Shown piece by piece: positions 35,582 through 43,054 of a DNA stretch of 43,149 nucleotides. Source of the DNA: Alphaproteobacteria bacterium (GTDB taxonomy: Bacteria > Planctomycetota > Phycisphaerae > UBA1845); the NCBI GenBank assembly GCA_028285105.1, contig JANQQE010000007.1:67408-110556 (forward strand), given 5' to 3'. The notes beneath the pieces were generated by a model. It was not told the DNA's origin. It searched no databases and worked only from the letters and a program-made list of their open reading frames with translations. Position 1 is the stretch's first letter. The number at the start of each line of letters is the position of its first letter. The position numbers and the translations under genes are program-made.

Positions 35582-35654
35582 TCTGGGTGGCAGGACTCGA
35601 ACCTGCAACATCCTGGTTCCAAACCAGGTAGGCTCCCAATTGCCCCACACCCAG
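35582..35654 (-). tRNA. tRNA-Pro (TGG)
   Basis: Perfect acceptor CTGGGTG/CACCCAG with the C1-G72 pair and A73 typical of bacterial proline tRNA, D arm GGGC-AATTGGGA-GCCT, anticodon arm CCTGG-TTTGGAA-CCAGG (anticodon TGG) and T arm GCAGG-TTCGAGT-CCTGC. No encoded CCA. All features fit a functional tRNA. Confidence 0.95.
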
Positions 35655-35708
35655 TCGTTTCAAACTGGCAGTCGTTTCAATCTGGCAGTCGTTTAAGTCT
35701 CGCACGCA

Positions 35709-35779
35709 TGACCCCACCAGGACTCGAACCTGGAACTGAAGCTTCGCAAGCTCCGATGATTCCGTTTCACCATGAGGTC
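35709..35779 (-). tRNA. tRNA-Arg-like (anticodon GCG)
   Basis: Acceptor GACCTCA/TGGGGTC (one T-G), D stem GTGA/TCAT with a short 7-base loop, anticodon arm GGAGC-TTGCGAA-GCTTC, T arm CCAGG-TTCGAGT-CCTGG, A73, no CCA. The anticodon GCG would read CGC as Arg. Bacteria normally read CGU/CGC/CGA with an inosine-modified ACG tRNA, so GCG is rare. It is the first tRNA of the array, about 124 bases from the expected transcription start. Confidence 0.85.
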
Positions 35780-35903
35780 GAAAAACCAAAGCACCATCCG
35801 AATGCAGCGTTTCGCCCCTTCCCCAAGGCGGGCGGCACCAAGTCGGCCGCCCACCCTTTCAGAGTTGTGCGACCCGCCGATCGGCCGGTTGAATCGGCGG
35901 GCA
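35780..35903 (-). promoter_or_regulatory. Structured 5' leader of the RNA-repair array
   Basis: Between the predicted sigma-54 transcription start and tRNA-Arg the minus-strand RNA has two strong hairpins: CCGCCGAT/ATCGGCGG at 35874-35900 (8 bp, 11-base loop), essentially at the 5' end, and GGGCGGC/GCCGCCC at 35830-35852 (7 bp, 9-base loop). No coding frame with a ribosome-binding site is seen. It may be a 5'-end stabiliser, a small RNA released by RNase P cutting at tRNA-Arg, or a regulatory leader. Confidence 0.5.
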
Positions 35904-35913
35904 ATGAACCAAA

Positions 35914-35930
35914 AGCATCCTGTGTGCCAA
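35914..35930 (-). promoter_or_regulatory. Sigma-54 promoter of the tRNA/rtcB array
   Basis: The minus strand reads TTGGCACACAGGATGCT. It matches TTGGCAC-N5-TTGC(A/T) with one mismatch (ATGC for TTGC) and keeps exactly ten bases between the invariant GG (-24, at 35928-35927) and GC (-12, at 35916-35915). Transcription should start near 35903 and run into tRNA-Arg. The divergent rtcR gene encodes the matching sigma-54 activator. Confidence 0.82.
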
Positions 35931-35955
35931 TGGCCCAACTCCAAAACAGACTTTT

Positions 35956-35971
35956 TGTAAACCTATGTAAA
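35956..35971. promoter_or_regulatory. Ten-base-phased TGTAAA repeats, possible RtcR binding site
   Basis: TGTAAA occurs at 35956-35961 and 35966-35971, exactly one helical turn apart, 26-41 bases upstream of the -24 element and in the rtcR/array intergenic space. Sigma-54 activators bind upstream sites, but they are usually further away and palindromic, so this is a weak candidate. Confidence 0.25.
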
Positions 35972-36071
35972 ACAATAGCTTAAAGACTACGAAGCTCAAA
36001 TGCGCGACCATTAGCTTCATTATGCATCCCGATTGTTGTATCCAATAGGATCGTTTCTTATAATTTTGGCT

Positions 36072-37676
36072 ATGACAAATGTGGCAATCGGATTGCTGGG
36101 GACGTTGCTGGATCGGGGCGAGGGGGCTGACCGTTGGTCGAAGTGGCGGCCTACGGTTTCGCTTTGTCAGCATGAGGATCTTCTGATCCATCGGTTTGAG
36201 TTGCTAATCGAGAAGCGCTATCGGAAGCTTGCCGAGTTGGTGGCTGACGACATTCGGTCGGTGTCGCCTGAGACGAAGGTGCGATTGCACGAGGTTTACT
36301 TTCGTGACCCTTGGGCGTTTGAAGACGTGTATGGCCAACTGCATGAGTTTGCGCGGGGGTATCCCTTCGATACGGAGCGGGAGCAGTACCTGCTCCATGT
36401 CACCACCGGTACGCACGTCGCGCAGATCTGCACGTTCCTGCTGACCGAGTCGCGACACTTTCCCGGGCGGTTGATTCAAACGTCGCCGCCAAAGCGACGC
36501 AGTTCCGGCGAGCCGAGTCGCTATAGCATCATCGACCTCGACCTGTCGAAGTACGATCGCATCGCCCAGCGTTTCGCCAGCGAGAAGCGCGAGGCGTCTG
36601 AGTTTCTAAAAGCCGGAATCAATACGCGCAACAAATCGTTCAACCAAATGATCGACGAGATCGAACACGTGGCAATTCATTCCGATGCGCCGATCCTGCT
36701 GACCGGACCGACCGGCGCGGGCAAGTCAAGCTTGGCGCGACGCATCTTTGAATTGCGCAAACATCGCGCCGGGGTCGCAGGTCGATTCGTCGAAGTCAAT
36801 TGCGCGACCGTTCGAAGCGATGCGGCGATGTCCACATTGTTTGGTCATAAGAAAGGCGCATTCACCGGCGCGACACAGGATCGAAACGGCTTGATTCGTG
36901 AAGCACACGAAGGCATTCTGTTCCTCGACGAGGTCGGCGAACTGGGACTCGATGAACAGGCCATGCTGCTGCGAGCGATCGAAGAGAAACGCTTCCTGCA
37001 ACTGGGTAGCGACCAGGAGATCGCCAGCGACTTTCAACTAATTTGCGGGACGAATCGCGATCTGGGGACGGCTGTTCGGTCTGGTCAATTTCGAGACGAC
37101 CTGCTGGCCCGCATTAACCTATGGACCTTCGAACTCCCGGGGCTCGCCCAGCGCACTGAAGACATCGAACCCAACATTGAGTACGAATTGGAGCAAATCG
37201 CTTCGGCAACCGGAAGACTCTATCGGTTCAGCAAAGAAGCGATGCGCGTGTTCCTGCGATTCGCGAAGGAACCGGACGCCAAATGGACGGGTAACTTTCG
37301 CGACCTGAGCGGCGCGATCGCAAGGATGGCCACCCTCGCACCATCGGGCCGAATCACCGAAAGCACCGTCAAGCGCGAAATCGAACGCTTGCGCCATTCG
37401 TGGTATGCGCTTGAAACAAACCGCGACTCGGACGACGACCGTAACCTCGAAATGTTGCTTTGGGGCAAGCATGCCGACATCGACGAATTCGACCGCGTGC
37501 AACTCACGCATGTCGTCAGTGTGTGTCGCGAATCAACGTCGCTCTCTGCCGCAGGGCGACGATTGTTTGCATCATCGCGCAAGAAACGCAAAGTCACCAA
37601 CGATGCGGATCGCTTGCGCAAATACTTAGGGCGCTTTGGCCTCGACTGGAACCGCATCATAACGCAGGTTTCATAG
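36072..37676 (+). CDS. rtcR: RtcR, sigma-54 activator of RNA repair
   Basis: The ATG at 36072 gives MTNVAIGLLGTLLDRG, the conserved RtcR N-terminus, and 534 residues, the normal length. The N-terminal ~180 residues form the CARF-type sensor domain (HVTTGTHVAQICTFLL is its ligand-binding motif). The AAA+ domain has Walker A GPTGAGKSS, the sigma-54 contact loop KKGAFTGATQ and Walker B GILFLDEVGEL; the C-terminus is a helix-turn-helix-like region. In enterobacteria RtcR is activated when its CARF domain binds tRNA pieces with 2',3'-cyclic phosphate ends. It is divergent from the array and the sigma-54 promoter it should activate. Confidence 0.96.
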   Translation: MTNVAIGLLGTLLDRGEGADRWSKWRPTVSLCQHEDLLIHRFELLIEKRYRKLAELVADDIRSVSPETKVRLHEVYFRDPWAFEDVYGQLHEFARGYPFDTEREQYLLHVTTGTHVAQICTFLLTESRHFPGRLIQTSPPKRRSSGEPSRYSIIDLDLSKYDRIAQRFASEKREASEFLKAGINTRNKSFNQMIDEIEHVAIHSDAPILLTGPTGAGKSSLARRIFELRKHRAGVAGRFVEVNCATVRSDAAMSTLFGHKKGAFTGATQDRNGLIREAHEGILFLDEVGELGLDEQAMLLRAIEEKRFLQLGSDQEIASDFQLICGTNRDLGTAVRSGQFRDDLLARINLWTFELPGLAQRTEDIEPNIEYELEQIASATGRLYRFSKEAMRVFLRFAKEPDAKWTGNFRDLSGAIARMATLAPSGRITESTVKREIERLRHSWYALETNRDSDDDRNLEMLLWGKHADIDEFDRVQLTHVVSVCRESTSLSAAGRRLFASSRKKRKVTNDADRLRKYLGRFGLDWNRIITQVS

Positions 37677-37753
37677 AGTGAACTTGGGTGCCCGCGTGTG
37701 ACCAACGAAGTTCAGGATTCCGCGGTATGGGTCTCGAAGCATTCGCGTCAGGC

Positions 37754-38206
37754 TTATGCCTCAAACACTTCGCGTGTGCGGGCTGTCGAATTGACGGCTT
37801 TGGTGAATTCACGCATTGTGTCGACGATATCCAGTCCCTCGTTCCGCCGTTCTCTCGGAGCATCGAACAGGATTTCGCGAAGCTCGATTTCCTGATCGAG
37901 ACCGTAGGTCTCAAGATTCAAAAGCCCCATGCTCCATTCTCCCATGATTCTCTTCTTCGCGGGCCGCAAAACAACGAGATCAAGACTCTTGTGGCGCGAG
38001 TCCTTGGCAATTTTGTTATAAAGTTTGACGATCAATTGCTCGTCGCCTTCAAGCAGTTGCATGAAACGTCCGTTGCCGTACAAGAGCAGGCCCGTGATCA
38101 GCTGCTGTGAATTATTGCATTGAGCCTTCCTGACAATTTCATCTATCTCTTCACGTGTCATTGGCTGACTTGCGAAGCTGGTGTATAGCAGCTGTGACAA
38201 TTGCAT
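37754..38206 (-). CDS. BLUF-domain blue-light sensor
   Basis: The ATG at 38204-38206 has GGAG 8 bases upstream and gives 150 residues starting MQLSQLLYTSFASQ. BLUF domains bind FAD; the photoactive Tyr is Tyr8 (LLYTS), the Asn/Gln region reads NNSQQLITGLLLYGNGRFMQLLEG in parts, and GEWSMG carries the semi-conserved Trp. The ~50-residue C-terminal tail is a helix-rich extension without an output domain, as in short BLUF proteins that act through partners. It converges with rtcR. Light sensing is also suggested for genes at 5-16 kb. Confidence 0.9.
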   Translation of the reverse strand: MQLSQLLYTSFASQPMTREEIDEIVRKAQCNNSQQLITGLLLYGNGRFMQLLEGDEQLIVKLYNKIAKDSRHKSLDLVVLRPAKKRIMGEWSMGLLNLETYGLDQEIELREILFDAPRERRNEGLDIVDTMREFTKAVNSTARTREVFEA

Positions 38207-38418
38207 TGACTTGACTCCGGCCATGAAAATCGAATGGACAAGTACACTAACAATCGATATTCAGTAGGATTCAAATCAGTAAATAACCACCAAATTCCAA
38301 CTTCCGATAAGAACATTGGGCATGGCGCCGGCAAACAAGTACATGGACCGGTTGTCTTTTCTTTTCAATACAAATGAAAATCCTATTCACTCGGATCGAT
38401 ACAAAACTATAGGACCAA

Positions 38419-40680
38419 TTACGGCGCGTTTCGCATGACGAGGGCGCTTCGGTATTCTTCCAGACGTTCAAGCGCCTCCTTGTTCTTGCTGCCACCGCGT
38501 TCGATGGCTTTCTCTTGCAATTCGAGTGCTCGCTTTGGTTTTCCGGTTTTGAAGTTGGCCAGGGCGGCGGTGTCGAGGATGGCCCAATTGCGATGATTGG
38601 ATGCTTCGCATGCTTTCTCGGCCAACTTCAATGCTTCGTCGTTGTACTTGCCTTCATACTTCTTGTCGGTCAATAGGTTCCACGCCAATTCATTCAGCAC
38701 GTTTGCGTGGCGGGCGTGTTTGTCGGCGAATGCCTTGGTGGCGGCGACCACTTTTTCGCGATCGCCCTTGCCCATTGCGAGGATTTCGATTCGTTTTCGA
38801 TCCAGTCGCGAACTCGACTCGCCCGCTTCTTCCAGTTTGTCGAGCGCTGCGAGCGCCTGGTCCCACTGGTTTCGGCGCGTTGCCCGGTTCAACTCCGCGT
38901 GCATGCGCTCGGATTTGAATTCACGTTGCAGCTCAGCCGCCACCATCGGGCCGATGTTGGGCAGGCTGCTTGCCGACACCGACAACCGGAACAACTCATC
39001 GGACTCGTCAGTCATTACCGCCGCAACAAGATCGCCGATGACTTCGTAGACCGGCTGCACTTCTGCGCGCTCGCGATCGCTCATGAATCGTCTGCCCACC
39101 GCCAGGCAGCGTTTGGGATGCACGAGAATTGCCTTGCTCGTACTCGGTGTCATGCGTGCGATGCCGGGAGCGAAGGCATTGTCATCCAATACCGATGCCC
39201 CTCCGCGAATCGTATCGATCGCTTGCTGTGCGGCGTGGCGGCTTGTGGTCAAGAGGACCTTGTCGTCTACCGTCGCGAAAAATACGTTGACGTTTTCGGG
39301 GAATCGATACGCACGCACCGCTACATCCGAAATCGAATCGGCGATGCCATCGGTCGTTGGAGCGCCTGCGGCCATCGTGATCAAACCGAGCATTTGTTGC
39401 CAAAGTTTCTCCGATTTTGTCGGATCGTTCACGCGAATGACGACTGCGACATCGGGGGCTGGGCTTCTGCTTTTGGAACCTTCCTTGGGCGGCATGACGC
39501 ACACGACGAAGTCGACGATGTTGGCGAAGATTTCGCGGCCAAAGTCGAGACCGATGACGGCTCGGGTGGCGCGATCGTCACCGACGTCGATCGTTTTTTC
39601 GGACGATTCGCCCAGTGCCGATGCGATGAAAGCCGCTGCCCCACTCGGAATCGACGCGAGGATGTCGCGTGAAATCGGTGGCGTGCGGAGCAGGTTGTAC
39701 GCGAGATTCTGCTGGCCTTCGTCGAAGTTGACAGCCAATTCCAGTTGCGGTCCGTCTTCTTCGACGCCGAGCTTTCCGCTGATCCAATTGAGGCTGTCGA
39801 GATCGAGAACCGCGCTACCGATCGCGGCCTCTTTCGACGCAGCGCCGAGCATTTTGATCATGGGTACAACCGGCTTGGCATTGACGCAGAAGAACAGCAG
39901 CGACTTGCCGCGGTTGGCGAGGACGTCGGCCATCGATTCGCTGGTGGCCAGCGAATCCTTGACCTTGCCGTCGAGGCGTTTGATCACGCTTTCGATCTGG
40001 GCGCGCTGCGGGCTGACGATGATGAGCCGCGACGTCAGGCAGACGTACACTTCGTTTTCGACCATGAATGTCTGTCTGCCAGCGATCGGTGCGACGGAAA
40101 CGGTGGCGGCTGGCAGCGCGGTTTCGATCGCACCGCGAATGGCATCGACGTTGCCCGGATGGAACACGGCGACGCCTGCCGGTTTGCCGGCCATCGGATC
40201 GACGCCGGTGATCGCCACAGCCACGCCTCGGATACCTGCCAACTCGTTGATGAGAACGGGGCTGATCGACAGATACCGTTCGCCGGGTTTGGCCCAACTG
40301 TTGTCGCCGTCGGAGAGCAGGCCTAGCATGTCGAGCAAGTCGCGGATTTGTTTGCCCGGGCGACTGAGTTCGATGTAAGCGAGGGCGTCTTCGGGCATGA
40401 GGCTGGCGAAGTCGGCACATGCCAGTTCTTCGCGACATTCGGCCAGGCCCTTTTGTGCGGCGTCTTTGATGTTGGCCTCGACGCGACGGGCGTCCACCAC
40501 TTCGGCATAGAGTTTCGCCGCACCAGCAATGTCGCCCTGCTGCTGGAGGTAATAGGCTTTGTAGAATGCGGCTGTGGTCGGGTCGGCTTCAGCACCGAAG
40601 GTCACCGCCCCACTAGCAAAAATCGCCATCGCTGCGACAAACCCAACAACCGTCCGCTTGAATCTCGAAAGATGCAACAT
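38419..40680 (-). CDS. Large secreted TPR-containing protein
   Basis: The ATG at 40678-40680 has GGAGG 7 bases upstream and a signal peptide (FKRTVVGFVAAMAIFASGA, cleaved near FGA-EAD); the longer frame is rejected. The 753-residue protein has an N-terminal TPR-like helix pair (FYKAYYLQQQGDIAGAAKLY), a long central beta-rich region (~90-590; SPEDALAYIELSRPGKQIRD-type opening) resembling planctomycete DUF3352-like proteins, and C-terminal TPR-like repeats (KLAEKACEASNHRNWAILDT, NFKTGKPKRALELQEKAIE). Role unknown; a periplasmic scaffold is plausible. Confidence 0.8.
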   Translation of the reverse strand: MLHLSRFKRTVVGFVAAMAIFASGAVTFGAEADPTTAAFYKAYYLQQQGDIAGAAKLYAEVVDARRVEANIKDAAQKGLAECREELACADFASLMPEDALAYIELSRPGKQIRDLLDMLGLLSDGDNSWAKPGERYLSISPVLINELAGIRGVAVAITGVDPMAGKPAGVAVFHPGNVDAIRGAIETALPAATVSVAPIAGRQTFMVENEVYVCLTSRLIIVSPQRAQIESVIKRLDGKVKDSLATSESMADVLANRGKSLLFFCVNAKPVVPMIKMLGAASKEAAIGSAVLDLDSLNWISGKLGVEEDGPQLELAVNFDEGQQNLAYNLLRTPPISRDILASIPSGAAAFIASALGESSEKTIDVGDDRATRAVIGLDFGREIFANIVDFVVCVMPPKEGSKSRSPAPDVAVVIRVNDPTKSEKLWQQMLGLITMAAGAPTTDGIADSISDVAVRAYRFPENVNVFFATVDDKVLLTTSRHAAQQAIDTIRGGASVLDDNAFAPGIARMTPSTSKAILVHPKRCLAVGRRFMSDRERAEVQPVYEVIGDLVAAVMTDESDELFRLSVSASSLPNIGPMVAAELQREFKSERMHAELNRATRRNQWDQALAALDKLEEAGESSSRLDRKRIEILAMGKGDREKVVAATKAFADKHARHANVLNELAWNLLTDKKYEGKYNDEALKLAEKACEASNHRNWAILDTAALANFKTGKPKRALELQEKAIERGGSKNKEALERLEEYRSALVMRNAP

Positions 40681-40896
40681 CACAAAACCTCCAAACATGC
40701 CAAAGCCGCCAAGGGCCAACCCCAGTCCAGCCAACCAGAATAACAAAACCGCCCGCGTCGATTGAAAATGAAGACGCCAGACGACCGTTCAATGCAATAG
40801 AATAAAAGGACAGACCCGGAAAACGGGTGCGTCAGTTGGGTATTCGGCGGGCAGGCCCGGATATTCTCAAGGTGCAAGAATTCGGCGGATTCGTTG

Positions 40897-40914
40897 GATG
40901 CGTCCCGGCCGCAC
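40897..40914 (+). repeat. Degenerate REP-like copy
   Basis: GGATGCGTCCCGGCCGCACG matches the second REP subtype core (TGCGTCCCGGACGCAC) at 15 of 16 positions but lacks the GTAG foot and clean stem ends. It lies in the gap between the divergent TPR and SF0329 genes. Confidence 0.4.
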
Positions 40915-40972
40915 GAGCTTTGAACCGAATCGATTCTGGGTACGACCCGCCGATGTGGCTTAGAATGAAAGA

Positions 40973-41464
40973 ATGAAGTGGTCCAAGCTCAAATCGCTCG
41001 TCGAGGCTCGATTTGCACCCAGTGTTGCCAAGCGAATCTCGATTCACAGCACGCGGTACGGCAACTGCACATGCGAAAGGGCATGGCTCACGTTGAACGG
41101 CGAAGAGATTGCGAACTTCTGCACGAGAGCCCATTTCAATCGCGAACTTCTCGAAACCCGCGGACGTAGGAACGAGCGGTCAGAGGAATCAGCGAAATAC
41201 GATTCTCAAGTTGTGCCATTCGGATTCGGAGAATTGACTCGGCAGGATGCCTATGAATCCTGTTGGGCATTCGTTCACGAATTGTCCATCGAACAAGCTA
41301 TCACCGATCCAGACCCGCTGGTGCAAAGTCTCGCCGTCATCGACTCGAGAATGGGAAAGCGGCGGCTGGCGATGCTGAATGAATCGGAATTGCATCCGCT
41401 CGCCAAAAGACTGCTGCACGCCCGAATAAAAGCCGAGGCGAGCCTGGCCGGACCAAGAGATTAG
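40973..41464 (+). CDS. SF0329-family protein
   Basis: The 163-residue protein begins MKWSKLKSLVEARFAPSVAKR, followed by ISIHSTRYGNCTCERAWLTLNGEEIANF, the recognisable opening of the uncharacterised SF0329 family, and a helical second half (FGELTRQDAYESCWAFVHEL, LAVIDSRMGKRRLAML). Cytoplasmic, no signal peptide. Function is unknown. The start is supported by the conserved N-terminus. The next gene is convergent. Confidence 0.7.
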   Translation: MKWSKLKSLVEARFAPSVAKRISIHSTRYGNCTCERAWLTLNGEEIANFCTRAHFNRELLETRGRRNERSEESAKYDSQVVPFGFGELTRQDAYESCWAFVHELSIEQAITDPDPLVQSLAVIDSRMGKRRLAMLNESELHPLAKRLLHARIKAEASLAGPRD

Positions 41465-41485
41465 CACGTGCGTCTGGGAGGCACT

Positions 41486-41884
41486 CTACGGTTCAGTGAA
41501 CGGCCCGATTGTGTATTCGTATGCTTCGGAAATGATTGGATCGCTGGGGTCTCGGTCCAGAATCATCATCGCACCTTTTTCTACAATGCAGCGAAAACTG
41601 AAAATCGTGAGTCGGGGCAGTCGGTCTAAACCCATGCGGGCCATGTCGGCGCGGAATTCCGGCCAGAATACGTTTTCGACGCCGAAGTGACATCCCGGTT
41701 CAAAGCAACAATATCGCTGACCCGTCTTGAAAGTTGCGACCAGGTCGAACGAATTCAGCATATCTGACAAGTTCTCTACCTTGAATACATAGTCGCAGGT
41801 TGGCCCACTCCCGTTGCGACTTCGACTAAAGCGCTCCTCGAATAATCGTTCAAGCTGCTTTATTATTGAACGTTCATCGTCCAT
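41486..41884 (-). CDS. Hypothetical protein, 132 aa
   Basis: Not recognised. The 132-residue product starts MDDERSIIKQLERLFEERFS, has GQRYCCFEPGCHFGVENVFW in the middle (three Cys and a His, possibly structural) and strands RLTIFSFRCIVEKGAMMILD near the end. No signal peptide. The frame is well balanced and starts just after a REP element, as the transcript of the downstream lipoprotein gene would. Moderately sure it is real. Confidence 0.6.
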   Translation of the reverse strand: MDDERSIIKQLERLFEERFSRSRNGSGPTCDYVFKVENLSDMLNSFDLVATFKTGQRYCCFEPGCHFGVENVFWPEFRADMARMGLDRLPRLTIFSFRCIVEKGAMMILDRDPSDPIISEAYEYTIGPFTEP

Positions 41885-41892
41885 ATCAACCT

Positions 41893-41915
41893 GGTGCGTC
41901 CGGGACGCACCCTAC
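41893..41915 (-). repeat. REP-like palindrome, second subtype, overlapping a stop codon
   Basis: GGTGCGTCCGGGACGCACC (41893-41911) with CTAC at 41912-41915, i.e. GTAG plus hairpin on the minus strand. As in the 3844-3915 element, the GTAG provides the TAG stop codon (41912-41914) of the adjacent gene. Same subtype as 30924-30946. Confidence 0.8.
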
Positions 41916-42751
41916 TTTTCTCTCGGCTTCCATCCTTGTTCTGCTATAAATTTGCGGCGTTCGCCGGTCCAGTCGAATGGGTGAAAACGGTATCCGAACA
42001 TCGCTTTGACTTGATCGTTTTCGTATTCCACCGCGATTTCCACACCCTTTGTCCGATCCCCATAAACGCAGCCGCGAAGAGCGCCTTCCTTCTGCTTGAA
42101 TCTTGCATCGCCGAAAATCTTCTCGACCTCGTCTCGCTTCATGCCGAACTCGATGCGTTCATAACTCCAAGTTTTGCGGGCCTTCGCTCGTACTTCCGGG
42201 CGGTGGGGACGGCCGAGTTCTTCACCTAGGCCATAGACCGCGAGAGCGGGATTGATGGTTCCCGCGATTAATAATGGAATGAGGTTGTTCGGAATTCTTC
42301 TCTTGGGCTTCCACTCTCGTTGCTCCGCGTATTGGACAAGCTTGTCTCCAAAATAGCATTCGCCATCAAGGGTTTCTTTGAGCCGCTCGTTCGGGTCCGT
42401 CGGGATCAAGATCGTGTACCGGGTTCCTTCCATCACGGCTTTTTGAGCGTATCGATACGGCACGATTGAATGAAGCGACCCGTTCTCGAAAACAAAGTAC
42501 ATCGGCGAGCGCGTCGATCCTACATAATACTCGATTCCAAGGAGCTTGCCTCGTTCGTTTTGGATGTGAAACGCAAACGCGCCCTCAGTTCCGAGCGTCG
42601 CTCGCACGTCTCTGACTGACGTCCCCATTGGAATACGGCCTGCCGTGTGGCTATCAACGAGGTTAAAGGCCCATTCGTGCTGCAAGCAGCCGCAGACACT
42701 AATCAGCAGCATGACGCCGGGCGCGGAAATCAGATTGCGATGGCTATTCAT
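41912..42751 (-). CDS. Lipoprotein of unknown function, 279 aa
   Basis: The product has a lipoprotein signal (LISAPGVMLLISVCGC, lipobox SVCGC, Cys20/22 region). The mature part alternates strands and turns, with two similar segments: IPMGTSVRDVRATLG and IEFGMKRDEVEKIFGDARFK, each like a short 'gmt..ev...lG' repeat found in SmpA/BamE-like folds, followed by strands (GIEYYVGSTRSPMYFVF; GVEIAVEYENDQVKAMFGY). A BamE-like double domain is therefore possible. The stop codon lies in a REP element. Confidence 0.75.
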   Translation of the reverse strand: MNSHRNLISAPGVMLLISVCGCLQHEWAFNLVDSHTAGRIPMGTSVRDVRATLGTEGAFAFHIQNERGKLLGIEYYVGSTRSPMYFVFENGSLHSIVPYRYAQKAVMEGTRYTILIPTDPNERLKETLDGECYFGDKLVQYAEQREWKPKRRIPNNLIPLLIAGTINPALAVYGLGEELGRPHRPEVRAKARKTWSYERIEFGMKRDEVEKIFGDARFKQKEGALRGCVYGDRTKGVEIAVEYENDQVKAMFGYRFHPFDWTGERRKFIAEQGWKPREK

Positions 42752-42781
42752 GATTCGCAGCCACTCTCGACTTTGTTAACA

Positions 42782-42803
42782 GGTGCGACAAGCCGCACCT
42801 TAC
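42782..42803 (-). repeat. Degenerate REP-like palindrome
   Basis: GGTGCGACAAGCCGCACC (stem GGTGCG/CGCACC, 6-base loop) at 42782-42799 is followed by TTAC, giving GTAA plus hairpin on the minus strand. It fits the REP frame with a changed core and foot. Confidence 0.45.
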
Positions 42804-42899
42804 ATTTTGGGTTCACTTCTTCGTTTGTTCAAATCTGACAATTTGGACCTTTTGTCGCTGCCATTGCCCTTCAAACGCCCTTTTTTCATTTTTCTGAAA

Positions 42900-43054
42900 G
42901 GTCGGGCTGGGGTTGTGCCCAATGGTGAATGTTGGGGGTAACGCCGCAGGCAAATGAGATTTGCGGCTTTTTGATGTGGGGAGCCGGGTGCAGTTACCAA
43001 CACTCTGCACGCTGGCGATAAATGCGGCTTTGGGAAGCCGTGGGAGATTCAACA
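42900..43054 (+). promoter_or_regulatory. Structured leader of the last gene, with terminator-like hairpin
   Basis: GCCGCA (42943-42948) pairs with TGCGGC (42962-42967) followed by five T residues, like an intrinsic terminator. It is enclosed by GGTAAC (42937-42942) and GTTACC (42993-42998), and a second hairpin CGGCTT-TGGG-AAGCCG lies just before the ribosome-binding site. The arrangement suggests attenuation or a riboswitch-like leader; no known riboswitch consensus was recognised. Confidence 0.4.
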
